A stretch of DNA of 36,068 nt from an uncultured Prevotella sp. (lineage in GTDB: Bacteria; Bacteroidota; Bacteroidia; Bacteroidales; Bacteroidaceae), in the NCBI GenBank assembly GCA_934196725.1, contig CAKPWR010000026.1, positions 1 through 36,068 on the forward strand, given 5' to 3'. A program made the translations under genes and the position numbers. The notes under the pieces are model-generated. The model did no database searches. It was not told the origin of the DNA and saw nothing but the letters and a program-made list of their open reading frames with translations. This document shows, in pieces, positions 1-8,290 of this stretch; position 1 is the stretch's first letter; each line of letters starts with the position of its first letter.

Positions 1-82
1 CAGCTTCTGCGATTGTAGTCAGAATGGTGTCGATGTACTTGATGTGACTTTCGTCAGCCACCATTACTTTTACTTCTTCCAT
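1..82 (-). CDS. GNAT family N-acetyltransferase, N-terminal fragment
   Basis: Only the first 27 codons lie in the window; the gene runs off the left edge. The ATG is at 82 on the minus strand and the peptide begins MEEVKVMVADESHIKYIDTI, followed by a segment ending TIAEA. This resembles the start of the GNAT acetyltransferase that commonly follows argR at the head of Bacteroidota arginine-biosynthesis clusters. The 32-nt gap after argR suggests one transcript. A role in the acylated-glutamate branch of arginine synthesis is an inference from that context. No acetyl-CoA-binding motif is visible in the fragment. Confidence 0.6.
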   Translation of the reverse strand, partial: MEEVKVMVADESHIKYIDTILTTIAEA

Positions 83-114
83 TTTCTCTGTATATTTATA
101 ATGTATTTGTATTC

Positions 115-603
115 TTATTTATTATCTCTATGAATATCAGGAATAACTTCAGCCAAAGCATTGATTACTTCTTCTTCGGTAGTTCCTTTTTTCTTTACCA
201 GAAATATCGTATCATCACCAGCGATGGTTCCCAGTATTTGAGGAATATCACTGTTATCTATGTTGTAGGCGATACTGCTGGCGTAGCCTGGTCTTGTTTT
301 GATAACAACCATGTTGCCAGAGAAGTGGACAGACTGGAATCCTGTACTCACCATCATCTTGGCAACAGATGAAGGATGGGAAACTCTCTTATACAAGGTG
401 TCGTTTGGCAAGACATAAGCATATTTACCGCTGGAAGAAGCGGCTTTCGCAACCTTGAGCAGTTTCAGATCTCTACTCAATGTTGCTTGCGTTATCTGAA
501 AACCTTCTTTGTGAAGAGCTTGCAGGAGTTGCTCCTGCGAACTGAGCTCCTGGCTTGAGATAAGCATCTTTAATGTTTCTAATCTGCTATTCTTTACCTT
601 CAT
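115..603 (-). CDS. argR: Arginine repressor ArgR
   Basis: This 162-residue protein has the usual ArgR length and layout. The N-terminal winged helix-turn-helix (about residues 10-65) includes the recognition-helix segment ITQATLSRDLKLLKV, typical of ArgR/AhrC. The C-terminal core (about 80-150) contains GTIAGDDTIFLV, the conserved loop that binds arginine and forms the hexamer. The family is an arginine-dependent DNA-binding regulator of arginine metabolism. A GNAT gene follows on the same strand after 32 nt. A promoter lies at 632-663, and possible operator half-sites lie at 681-760, so autoregulation is plausible. The start at 603 gives the expected N-terminus. Confidence 0.93.
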   Translation of the reverse strand: MKVKNSRLETLKMLISSQELSSQEQLLQALHKEGFQITQATLSRDLKLLKVAKAASSSGKYAYVLPNDTLYKRVSHPSSVAKMMVSTGFQSVHFSGNMVVIKTRPGYASSIAYNIDNSDIPQILGTIAGDDTIFLVKKKGTTEEEVINALAEVIPDIHRDNK

Positions 604-631
604 GTGATGTATTTTTATACGTTTGCGGTTG

Positions 632-663
632 CAAAATTACAACAAATATATGAAAACGCCAAG
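632..663 (-). promoter_or_regulatory. argR promoter (Bacteroidota -33/-7 type)
   Basis: On the minus strand a -7 element TAATTTTG (639-632) lies 20 nt downstream of a -33 TTG (662-660). This fits the Bacteroidota sigma-ABfr pattern TTTG-N19-21-TAnnTTTG. The predicted start site is near 625, about 22 nt before the argR ATG. Confidence 0.55.
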
Positions 664-680
664 AAAATGTGAGTAAAATT

Positions 681-760
681 TGCATAATTAACGATAATTT
701 GTTGTTTTCTCTTGCAATTATGCATGAAATATGCAGAATAAATATACATATTATGCATTT
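681..760. promoter_or_regulatory. Cluster of TGCAT/ATGCA half-sites, candidate ARG boxes
   Basis: The region between argR and the GH28 gene holds TGCAT or ATGCA elements at 681, 720-725, 731-735 and 753-758 in AT-rich DNA. Examples are the near-palindrome TGCAATTATGCA at 713-724 and ATTATGCAT near 750-758. ArgR boxes are AT-rich imperfect palindromes that occur in pairs, so these are candidate ArgR operators. The assignment rests on position and symmetry only. Confidence 0.35.
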
Positions 761-826
761 TGCGGTTTTGAGAAGGAGGGAATAAAACGTATTTTTGAGA
801 TATTTTGTATTTTTCTTGCTAAAAAC

Positions 827-857
827 TTGCAAATCTTAATTATTTTGTTTATTTTTG
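827..857 (+). promoter_or_regulatory. Promoter of the GH28-like gene
   Basis: A -33 TTG at 827-829 and a -7 element TATTTTTG at 850-857 are separated by 20 nt, which matches the Bacteroidota promoter consensus. The predicted start near 863 leaves a very short leader before the ATG at 879. It also rules out the TTG at 855 as a start codon. Confidence 0.55.
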
Positions 858-878
858 CAGCAACTAATCTTTAAGCCT

Positions 879-2246
879 ATGGTAAATAAATTAACTATGA
901 ACTTATTGATTCTGTTGGCCATACCCTGTATTCTCTATGGTCGTAGTTTCAATGTGATGGATTTCGGTGCTCGAGGTAACGGAATCAGTGATGACGCAAT
1001 CGCCATTCAGAAAGCTGTGGATGCCTGTACGAATGCTGGAGGGGGAGATGTGGCCTTTTCCGCCAATCATACTTTTCTTTCAGGACCCGTACAGTTGAAA
1101 TCAAACGTAAACATCGTTCTGGAAACCAATTCCGTCTGGAAAGCCAATCCCGATGAGAGTATCTATCATCTCAGCGCCTTCGGCAAGAACGAGGGTGAGG
1201 GAATGATGTGGATATGGGCGAAGGATGTAGAGAATCTTTCGTTTTCTGGGCATGGTACGATTCATGGCAACGGTATCAAGTTTATGGGGGCAGAGCTCTT
1301 TGACAGTTACGAACTCAAACCGGTCACTACCTTCGATCCCCGTCCGCACGTGCTTACCCTGATGGGAGTCAGGAATCTCAATATCCGTGATGTTACCATT
1401 CGGGAAGGTGCTTACTGGACAGTGCATCTCATCGGTTGCGATGGGGTTGTGATTGATGGCATCAATCTGCTCAACAATCTCAAGATCCGTAATGGTGATG
1501 GTATCGATATCGATCATAGCAAGAATGTGCGTATCGCCAACTGTCATATCACCAGTGGCGATGATGCCATCTGTCTGAAAAACCGCCGTGAGTTTGAAGA
1601 ATATGGTTCTTGTCACGACATCGTGGTCACGAATTGTGTGATGGAGAGTCGTAGTTGTACCGTGAAGATTGGCAGCGAGAATATGGATTCCATCTATAAT
1701 GTGGTTATCGACAATTGCGTAATCAAGGGTAGCAACCGTGGTCTCGGTATTCAGAACCGTGATGAAGGAACCGTGAGCAATGTGGTTTTCTCTAACATCA
1801 TTCTGGATTGCCAGCTGTGGAGCGATGTATGGTGGGGCAAGGCAGAACCTATTTATGTTACTTCTTACCCTCGTGCCAATGGAAATCACAAGGATGCCAA
1901 CTGGCGTTTCCCTAAAGGTCAGACTGTAGGCAGATGTGGCGAGGTGAGCCATATCTACTTTAATCATATTTATGCCACTTCAGAAAACGGATGCTTTATC
2001 GGCGGAGATACCTCGGATAAAGTAAACAATATCTATCTCAACAATGTACATCTCAACTTGAAGAAACTGACAGGCTATGATGGCGGCGTATATGATAAAC
2101 GCCCATGTCGTGGCGAGGGCTTTATATATAATAAGGTATATGGAGTCTATGTGGAGAATGCCAGGGATGTAGAGATTGATGATCTGAGAGTGCAGGTTGG
2201 ACCGAAAGTAAACTATGGAGGAAAGACTTTCGGTATAGACGACTAA
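879..2246 (+). CDS. GH28-like polygalacturonase-family beta-helix enzyme
   Basis: This is a secreted glycoside hydrolase family 28-type protein of about 455 residues. The N-terminus holds a signal peptide ending near CILYG. The mature protein opens with FNVMDFGARGNGISDDAIAIQKAVD, split here by position only: the FGA.G.G..DD..A.Q.A motif typical of pectinase-type beta-helices. NGDGID (about residue 205) and SGDDAICLK (about 226-234) supply the acidic residues of the GH28 active site. The usual GHG histidine motif is replaced by SCTVKIGSE (about 257-266), and the usual RIK is RGLGIQ. Pectin-type substrates are likely, but the changed residues make the exact reaction uncertain. ATG 879 was preferred because the promoter excludes 855; ATG 897 is an alternative. 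Confidence 0.8.
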   Translation: MVNKLTMNLLILLAIPCILYGRSFNVMDFGARGNGISDDAIAIQKAVDACTNAGGGDVAFSANHTFLSGPVQLKSNVNIVLETNSVWKANPDESIYHLSAFGKNEGEGMMWIWAKDVENLSFSGHGTIHGNGIKFMGAELFDSYELKPVTTFDPRPHVLTLMGVRNLNIRDVTIREGAYWTVHLIGCDGVVIDGINLLNNLKIRNGDGIDIDHSKNVRIANCHITSGDDAICLKNRREFEEYGSCHDIVVTNCVMESRSCTVKIGSENMDSIYNVVIDNCVIKGSNRGLGIQNRDEGTVSNVVFSNIILDCQLWSDVWWGKAEPIYVTSYPRANGNHKDANWRFPKGQTVGRCGEVSHIYFNHIYATSENGCFIGGDTSDKVNNIYLNNVHLNLKKLTGYDGGVYDKRPCRGEGFIYNKVYGVYVENARDVEIDDLRVQVGPKVNYGGKTFGIDD

Positions 2247-2306
2247 AAAAACAAACTTTTAACAGAATTGAAACTAAAATCTTAAACAGGTGTAATAAGG
2301 TAGTAC

Positions 2307-2314
2307 TACCTTTG
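2307..2314 (+). promoter_or_regulatory. -7 element upstream of susC
   Basis: TACCTTTG at 2307-2314 is a perfect TAnnTTTG element 65 nt upstream of the chosen susC ATG. No good -33 TTTG lies 19-21 nt upstream, so this may be a regulated promoter. It suggests the SusC/SusD operon has its own start, separate from the GH28 gene. Confidence 0.4.
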
Positions 2315-2379
2315 CATCCGATTATTTATAACAAAATCTAGTAGTTATGCAAATAGTACAAAAGACAAATGGAAGAAGC

Positions 2380-5300
2380 ATGAAAAGAGTATTGCTTTCT
2401 TCCGCCCTTCTGCTGGTGAGTACACTCACATTTGCACAAAGTAAGGTCAGCGGTACCGTGAAAGATGCCAATGGCGAACCTCTTATTGGCGTAAGCGTCA
2501 TGGAGGTAGGTACTAACAATGGTGCGGTTACCGATATAAATGGTAACTATACCTTGAATGTAAAGCCGGGAGCAAAGTTGAAGCTCTCTTACATTGGATT
2601 TACACCGCAGACTGTAAAGGCAGGCTCTAACAACCAGATTGTTTTGCAGGAAGATAATACGGCTTTGAATGAGGTCGTAGTTGTTGGTTATGGTACGATG
2701 CGCCGTAAGGATGTTACCTCTTCTATTACTACCGTGAAGGCAGAAGATTTGAACCAAGGTGTGTTCACCGATCCTGGCCAGATGTTGCAGGGCAAGGTTC
2801 CGGGTTTGGTGGTTTCTTCTACTGCCGATCCTAACGGTTCTCCTACCATTACCCTTCGTGGTGCTTCTACTCTCCGTACGGGTGCCATGTCACCTTACTA
2901 TGTAGTGGATGGAATCCCTGGAGTTGATATTTCTATTGTGTCTCCGGAAGATATCGAGTCTATTGACGTGCTTCGTGATGCTACGGCAACAGCCATCTAT
3001 GGTTCTAAGGCTGCCAATGGTGTTATCATCATTACCACCAAGAAGGGTTCTAAGGAAAGAACCAATGTAACCTATAACGGTTATGTAGCTTTTGACAATA
3101 TACTGAAGAAATATGATATGTGTTCTGCTGATGACTTGCGTCAGTATGCAAAGGACAACAATATAACTCTCAAGGATGGTGGTGCCAATATGGATTGGCA
3201 AGACGAGGTGCTTCGTACAGGTATCAGTCATAATCATAATGTAAACATTAGTGGTGGCAATGGTTCTACTAATTATATGATTAGTGGCGATCTCAGAAAG
3301 CGTGAGGGTGTCATCAAGATGACAGGCTTTGACCGTTTCAATGTCCGTTCTCTTGTGTCAACCAAGACTTTGAAAGACCACCTTACGGTTTCTCTTGGTG
3401 CGAATATGATGTATGGCAAACACTTTGGTGTACCATCTGGCAATGAGGGTGCATCTGTGCTTGATGCTATGAACTATTATTCTCCTACTAATGCAGTGAA
3501 GAATGCGGATGGAACATGGACAGTAGGCTCTGGCTCCAAGAACTATAACCCTCTTGCATTGATGGAGGAAAATAAGTCTGAGACAGTCTGGAAACGTAAC
3601 CAGTTTGTTGGTAAGACCGCCCTCGAACTTTGGAAGGGATTCGTTTGGAGTGTCAACTATTCTTGGAGTAATTATCAAAGTACTTATAGTGCCTATAATA
3701 CCCGTAACTCTCAGTTGGAGGGTATTGGCAACAAGAATGGTCAGGCTACCCGTAATACTTATTTTGGTCGTGAACAGACTTTTGAGACTTATCTCAACTA
3801 CGATTTCAAGGTCGGAAAGAGCAAGTGGGGCTTGATGGGTGGTTATTCTTGGGAAGAAAAGAAGAATAACGATGGATTCGGTCTCAGTGTTGAAGGTTAC
3901 TATAATGATGATCTTGGATGGTATAATATGTCTTACGCACAAACCATCTTGGGCGTTCAGAACTCCGTTCAGAGCGGCTATTTGGAGAAAGTGCGTAACA
4001 TCTCTTTCTATGGTCGTGTGAATTACTCGTTTGATAGCCGATATATGCTTCAGGCAACCATTCGTCGTGATGGCTCTTCGGTATTCGGCAAGAACAATCG
4101 TTGGGGAACTTTCCCTTCTGTATCTGCTGCTTGGAATATCACTGAGGAGAAGTTTATGCAGAACCAGCACATCTTCGATAACTTGAAACTTCGTGCGGGA
4201 TATGGTATCTCTGGTAATGCCATGGGCTTCGATGTGTATTCTTCTTATAATACGTATGGTGCTTCTGGTACATTCGTATATGATGGTAAGACTTATCGCA
4301 CATACGGTGCAACCAAGAATGCAAACCCTGATTTGAAGTGGGAGTCAACAGGTATGTTGAACATTGGTCTCGACTTCGCATTCTTGAAGGGACGTCTGAA
4401 TGGTACTGTAGAGGTTTATCATAAGAAGACCAAAGACTTGATTTGGAGCTATCCTGTTTCAACAACTCAGTACATATATGGTTGGATAGATGCCAATGTG
4501 GGTGAGATGACCAATAAGGGTATTGAGTTTACGTTGAATGCGGTGCCTGTTCGTACCAAGAATTTCATGTGGAGTACTACCCTCAACCTCTCTCATAACA
4601 AGAATACTGTCGATAAGATGCAGAATGAGACATTCCATACTACTAATCTCACCCAGGGTGACCCAATGGTAGCTGGTGTTTCTGCAGATGGTTGGACACA
4701 GAGAATTATGGAGGGCGAACCTATTGGTACTTTCTATACATATCAGTATGCAGGAACTGTAAATGGACGCTCAGAGTACTACGTTCTTGACGAAAATGGT
4801 AATCGTACAGGCGAAACTACCAATAATCCAAGTTTGAAAGACCGTTCTATAACAGGCTGTGCGCAGCCTAAGCTCAATGCAGGTTGGAACAATACGCTTA
4901 CTTATAAGAACTGGAGTTTGAATGCATTTATCACAGGTGTGTTTGGAAATGATGTTTATAATAGCGCACGTGCTCATTATACGAGTGCTCAAATGTTCTC
5001 TGATGGTAAGAACGTGTTGAAGGAATTTCTTAACAACCCAGCTAGTGATGCCTCTGGTTCGCTTCCGTCAGATCGTTTCATAGAGAAGGGGTCATACGTT
5101 CGTCTCCAAACCCTCTCTCTAAGCTATACCTTCCGTAATTGCTTCAACGATTGGATTCAGGATTTGACTTTGTATGGTACAGCAAACAACCTCTTTACCA
5201 TTACAAGTTACAAGGGACTTGACCCTGAGGTGAACCTTGGTGGTATTGACCCAGGTATCGACTATCGTTGGAGTCGTTATCCACATACACGTACTTTTAT

Positions 5301-5712
5301 GGTAGGCGTGAAGATTAACTTTGGTGGTGGCAAGAAGAAAAAAGCTACCCCACAGTATATCGACCGTGAGGTAATCAAGGAAGTACCTGTAATCAAGGAG
5401 GTAATCAAGAAAGTACCTGGCAAGGATAAGGAAGTCTTTGTGCAGAGTACATACGTGGTAACATTCTCTGTAAACTCTGCAGAAATTGTTAGCACGGCAG
5501 AACTTGATGGTATTAAGAGTGGTTCAAATGTAGAGATTGTGGCTTACTCTTCTCCTGAAGGTAAGTCTTCTGCTAACCAGAAACTTTCACAGAAACGTGC
5601 GGATGCGGTTGCTAAATATCTGCAAGATAAGGGCGTAAACGTGACACGTATTGTTGCTAAGGGTGCAGATAGCAACCATGCAAACCGTATTGCTATTGTG
5701 ACTGTTAAGTAA
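2380..5712 (+). CDS. SusC/RagA TonB-dependent transporter with C-terminal OmpA-like domain
   Basis: This outer-membrane TonB-dependent transporter takes up oligosaccharides together with the SusD lipoprotein encoded 24 nt downstream. From ATG 2380 (1110 residues) it has a signal peptide ending STLTFAQ and a carboxypeptidase-regulatory-like domain (about 22-95). A TonB-box/plug junction LNEVVVVGYG and a plug domain with VDGIPG, SIDVLRDA and AAIYGSKAANGV-type motifs follow (about 100-230). The barrel ends near TFMVGVKINFGGG (about 985). Instead of stopping there it continues with a K/E/V-rich linker (REVIKEVPVIKEVIKKVP) and an OmpA-like periplasmic domain (about 1023-1110) with NQKLSQKRADAV and NR motifs. 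ATG 2380 follows a purine-rich ggaagaag and gives a clean signal peptide. ATG 2347 would add 11 residues. Confidence 0.92.
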   Translation: MKRVLLSSALLLVSTLTFAQSKVSGTVKDANGEPLIGVSVMEVGTNNGAVTDINGNYTLNVKPGAKLKLSYIGFTPQTVKAGSNNQIVLQEDNTALNEVVVVGYGTMRRKDVTSSITTVKAEDLNQGVFTDPGQMLQGKVPGLVVSSTADPNGSPTITLRGASTLRTGAMSPYYVVDGIPGVDISIVSPEDIESIDVLRDATATAIYGSKAANGVIIITTKKGSKERTNVTYNGYVAFDNILKKYDMCSADDLRQYAKDNNITLKDGGANMDWQDEVLRTGISHNHNVNISGGNGSTNYMISGDLRKREGVIKMTGFDRFNVRSLVSTKTLKDHLTVSLGANMMYGKHFGVPSGNEGASVLDAMNYYSPTNAVKNADGTWTVGSGSKNYNPLALMEENKSETVWKRNQFVGKTALELWKGFVWSVNYSWSNYQSTYSAYNTRNSQLEGIGNKNGQATRNTYFGREQTFETYLNYDFKVGKSKWGLMGGYSWEEKKNNDGFGLSVEGYYNDDLGWYNMSYAQTILGVQNSVQSGYLEKVRNISFYGRVNYSFDSRYMLQATIRRDGSSVFGKNNRWGTFPSVSAAWNITEEKFMQNQHIFDNLKLRAGYGISGNAMGFDVYSSYNTYGASGTFVYDGKTYRTYGATKNANPDLKWESTGMLNIGLDFAFLKGRLNGTVEVYHKKTKDLIWSYPVSTTQYIYGWIDANVGEMTNKGIEFTLNAVPVRTKNFMWSTTLNLSHNKNTVDKMQNETFHTTNLTQGDPMVAGVSADGWTQRIMEGEPIGTFYTYQYAGTVNGRSEYYVLDENGNRTGETTNNPSLKDRSITGCAQPKLNAGWNNTLTYKNWSLNAFITGVFGNDVYNSARAHYTSAQMFSDGKNVLKEFLNNPASDASGSLPSDRFIEKGSYVRLQTLSLSYTFRNCFNDWIQDLTLYGTANNLFTITSYKGLDPEVNLGGIDPGIDYRWSRYPHTRTFMVGVKINFGGGKKKKATPQYIDREVIKEVPVIKEVIKKVPGKDKEVFVQSTYVVTFSVNSAEIVSTAELDGIKSGSNVEIVAYSSPEGKSSANQKLSQKRADAVAKYLQDKGVNVTRIVAKGADSNHANRIAIVTVK

Positions 5713-5736
5713 TAACTATTAATCAGATTACAGAAT

Positions 5737-7374
5737 ATGAAACTAAATAGATTGTTTATTTCAGCTGGACTGTTAGCTATGGCACTTACCAGCTGTACGG
5801 ATTTGAATATGGCTCCAAATTCGCAATATACGGAAGATCCTAGTCAGAATTCAGGAATAGACCCTATGATTGTGGTAGAGGCGAAGATGGCTGATGTGTA
5901 TTACCATCTTAAAGGTACGCTTGGACGTCGTTATATGGAAGCTCAGAGTCTTGCCTCTGATGAGTTTACATCTGTTGCATTTAACGGTGGTTACGTTGAT
6001 GGTCATACTTACGCAAATCAAGCACTTCACTGTAGCTCTCCTACAGATGCATCTATAGGTTGGTATTCCGATGTAACCGCAGGCATAACAAAGGCTAATA
6101 AAGTTTTGGAAGAGTTGGGTAGTGGGGCTTCTGCACAGATGAAAGCACCAGCTCGTGCCATACGTGCATACTATACATGGATTTTGATAGATAACTATGG
6201 TGACACACCTATCTTGGAAAGTGTTCCTGCAGAAGGTACGTCTGTGCCTCGTTCTCCTCGTAAGGAAGTTGCGGAGTGGATAGAGAGTGAGTTGACGGAT
6301 ATTATTCCTTATTTGACAGAGGATGTAACGGAGAATACATACGGTAAACCAACTAAGTGGATGGCTGAGGCTCTGCTTGCCAAACTCTATATCAATTGGG
6401 CAGTTTATACTGCGGAGTCTGTTGACCAGTATGATGCTGCAACAGCAGCTAATCCAAAATTGGATGCTTGTATTGCTGCTTGCGATGAAATCATCAATAG
6501 TGGTAAATTCAATTTGGGTACAGTAGATTATCTCCATAAGTTCTCTTATGATAATGGTTGGACGGTAGAGGATTTTATCTATGCCATACCATACGATGCT
6601 GTCCAAGACATCAAGGATGGTAGTCCTTATGGATTACAGTATGCACGCCCTCGTACATTTAAGGATATGAAAAATATGTTGCCTAATGTTTATGGGTCAA
6701 CGGATAAGTTTACGCAGTCATTTGGTGGAAATATGGTTGTTACTCCAGAGTTTGCCAAACTTTTCTGCCTAGATGGTGATATTCGTAACCTTAGTATACT
6801 TCGTGGCGATGTCTATGTTCGTGACCCAAAAACATTGCGTCCTACGACGGAACCTTTTATGTATAAAGGTGTGCAAATGCATTTTACAGAGGATATAACT
6901 CTTGCCAAAATTGACAACGATATTGATGTTGGAAATGATGCCAATGCTTATCAGCAGGGATGCCACTCTATCAAATGGTTTGCAACTCCAGCCGACTATA
7001 ATAACGGTCGCAACCAGTCTAATGACCTCCCGATTTTCCGTTATGCTGATATCCTGATGATGAAGGCGGAGGCTCTTACTCGTCAAGGCACTGGTGGCGC
7101 AAAGGAACTCTTCAACCAAATTCGTACATATGCAGGTGCTCCAACTCTTACTTCTGAGCCTACATTGAAGGAAATCTATGACGAGCGTGGTCGTGAGTTC
7201 TTCGATGAAAACTGGCGTCGTAATGATATGATTCGTTTCGGTCATTACGAGGATGAGTTCTTTCCACATTACAAGGACTTCCCTGATGCAAACTTCGACA
7301 AGCGCCATCGTATCTTCCCTATTCCTCAAAGTGATATCGACTTGAATGGTTGGGAACAGAATCCTGGATATTAA
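5737..7374 (+). CDS. RagB/SusD family nutrient-uptake lipoprotein
   Basis: This 545-residue surface lipoprotein binds glycan and caps the SusC barrel. The signal peptide ends in the lipobox LTSC with the acylated cysteine at residue 20. SusD-family signatures include IRAYYTWILIDNYGDTPILE (about 142-161), the TPR-like helices around KWMAEALLAKLYINW, and the C-terminal segment RYADILMMKAEAL followed by ERGREFFDENWRRNDMIRFG. The gene lies 24 nt after susC, so the two form one operon, and a strong terminator follows at 7396-7427. The sugar handled cannot be read from the sequence. The neighbouring GH28 gene would suggest a pectic glycan, but it has a separate promoter. Confidence 0.95.
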   Translation: MKLNRLFISAGLLAMALTSCTDLNMAPNSQYTEDPSQNSGIDPMIVVEAKMADVYYHLKGTLGRRYMEAQSLASDEFTSVAFNGGYVDGHTYANQALHCSSPTDASIGWYSDVTAGITKANKVLEELGSGASAQMKAPARAIRAYYTWILIDNYGDTPILESVPAEGTSVPRSPRKEVAEWIESELTDIIPYLTEDVTENTYGKPTKWMAEALLAKLYINWAVYTAESVDQYDAATAANPKLDACIAACDEIINSGKFNLGTVDYLHKFSYDNGWTVEDFIYAIPYDAVQDIKDGSPYGLQYARPRTFKDMKNMLPNVYGSTDKFTQSFGGNMVVTPEFAKLFCLDGDIRNLSILRGDVYVRDPKTLRPTTEPFMYKGVQMHFTEDITLAKIDNDIDVGNDANAYQQGCHSIKWFATPADYNNGRNQSNDLPIFRYADILMMKAEALTRQGTGGAKELFNQIRTYAGAPTLTSEPTLKEIYDERGREFFDENWRRNDMIRFGHYEDEFFPHYKDFPDANFDKRHRIFPIPQSDIDLNGWEQNPGY

Positions 7375-7395
7375 TCGATTGAATGATGATAAATG

Positions 7396-7427
7396 GGGAG
7401 TGGTGGATTCTGCCACTCCCTTTTTTT
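7396..7427 (+). terminator. Rho-independent terminator of the susC-susD operon
   Basis: GGGAGTGG (7396-7403) pairs perfectly with CCACTCCC (7413-7420) around a 9-nt loop, followed by seven T residues. It begins about 20 nt after the susD stop and separates this operon from the DUF4468 gene. Confidence 0.9.
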
Positions 7428-7474
7428 CTAATTGTTAGGCGAAGTTTGTTTCATTTTGATAAAACTGTTTGATT

Positions 7475-8134
7475 ATGAGAAGGAATCTATTGTTATTATT
7501 ACTGTGGTTGGCAGGCTTGCTAGCTGTAGATGCTCAAACATTGAGCCGAAGAGATGTCGAGACTTACGTGATTAATCAGTATGGAAAAAGTTGGAAAGAC
7601 ATTGCGCTTTATCTTGGCGAAAAAGATACGTTGGACAAGGACAATGCTTTGACGTTTGAGAAAACCATCTCGGTGCGAGGCAAGAGTAAAAATGAACTCT
7701 TTGTCGATTTGAATTATTGGTTTCTGAAAACCTTTAGCAATGCTAGTTCATCGATAGAGATGGCAGACAAGGAATTGGGGGTTATCATGGCAAAGGGTTA
7801 TTTACCAGGCATTGCTTACCACTCGGGTGGTTATTCCTCTTATTGCGTCAATATTCGCCCTCTTGTGCGTTGCGACATCAAAGATGAACAGGTCAAACTG
7901 ACGATTGTCGTTCCAAACTATGAGGTGACGAAAGTTGATGATGGTATTTGGAGTGCCATGCTGGATGAGGATTTCGACAAGCATCCCCCATATACTGTGA
8001 ACGAAACATGGTCGCTGAATGATTGTTTCCCTTTTGCGAAGAAAGATGGAACCAAGAAAACTTCTAGCAAGGCATTGGTGATGAGTCATGGATATGTGGA
8101 GGTCTTGATGAATCGCATTCAAACGGCGTTATAG
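7475..8134 (+). CDS. DUF4468 domain-containing exported protein
   Basis: This 219-residue protein starts with a signal peptide (MRRNLLLLLLWLAGLLAVDA, cleavage near DAQ), so it is periplasmic or exported. The rest resembles DUF4468, a domain with a TBP-like fold that is common in Bacteroidota. Supporting segments are TFEKTISVRGKSKNELFVDLNYWF, quoted here by role: an FEK-V-GKSK-ELF pattern, then the SSIEMADKELGVIMAKG strand-turn unit (about 85-105). The function is unknown. The ATG at 7475 was chosen over an upstream TTG at 7469. It sits after the susD terminator, so it is probably transcribed on its own. Palindromic repeats follow directly after its stop codon. Confidence 0.75.
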   Translation: MRRNLLLLLLWLAGLLAVDAQTLSRRDVETYVINQYGKSWKDIALYLGEKDTLDKDNALTFEKTISVRGKSKNELFVDLNYWFLKTFSNASSSIEMADKELGVIMAKGYLPGIAYHSGGYSSYCVNIRPLVRCDIKDEQVKLTIVVPNYEVTKVDDGIWSAMLDEDFDKHPPYTVNETWSLNDCFPFAKKDGTKKTSSKALVMSHGYVEVLMNRIQTAL

Positions 8135-8135
8135 C

Positions 8136-8232
8136 TGCGCCAAAATGTGGTAAAATTGAAGATTTTGGCGCGCTTTCGGCTTTATAATGCGCCAAAATGT
8201 GGTAAATTTGAGGATTTTGGCGCGGTTTCGGC
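8136..8232. repeat. Two tandem 45-bp palindrome-containing repeats
   Basis: Copy 1 (8136-8180) and copy 2 (8188-8232) are 45 bp each with three mismatches, at a 52-bp period. Each holds perfect 10-bp inverted arms, GCGCCAAAAT and ATTTTGGCGC, at 8137-8146/8162-8171 and 8189-8198/8214-8223. The arms enclose a conserved GTGGTAAA core. A TTTCGGC tail ends each unit. The pair sits between the DUF4468 stop and the promoter of the ATPase gene. Confidence 0.9.
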
Positions 8233-8254
8233 GTGGTAACTCAATCTTTTTTCG

Positions 8255-8262
8255 TATATTTG
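8255..8262 (+). promoter_or_regulatory. -7 element of the STAND ATPase gene
   Basis: TATATTTG is a perfect TAnnTTTG element 28 nt before the ATG at 8291. The expected -33 position falls in the last bases of the tandem palindromic repeats, so a factor bound there could control this promoter. Confidence 0.5.
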
Positions 8263-8290
8263 CACCACGAATGAAATACTGTAAATGCTT

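Noticed and set aside
1101..1967. Open frame of 288 codons on the minus strand opposite the GH28 gene
   Set aside because: It lies wholly inside a well-supported gene and its product has no recognisable domain or signal peptide.
879..7374. Treating GH28, susC and susD as one pectin-utilisation operon
   Set aside because: A separate -7 element lies before susC and no other pectin enzyme or regulator is present, so a shared substrate is only a possibility.
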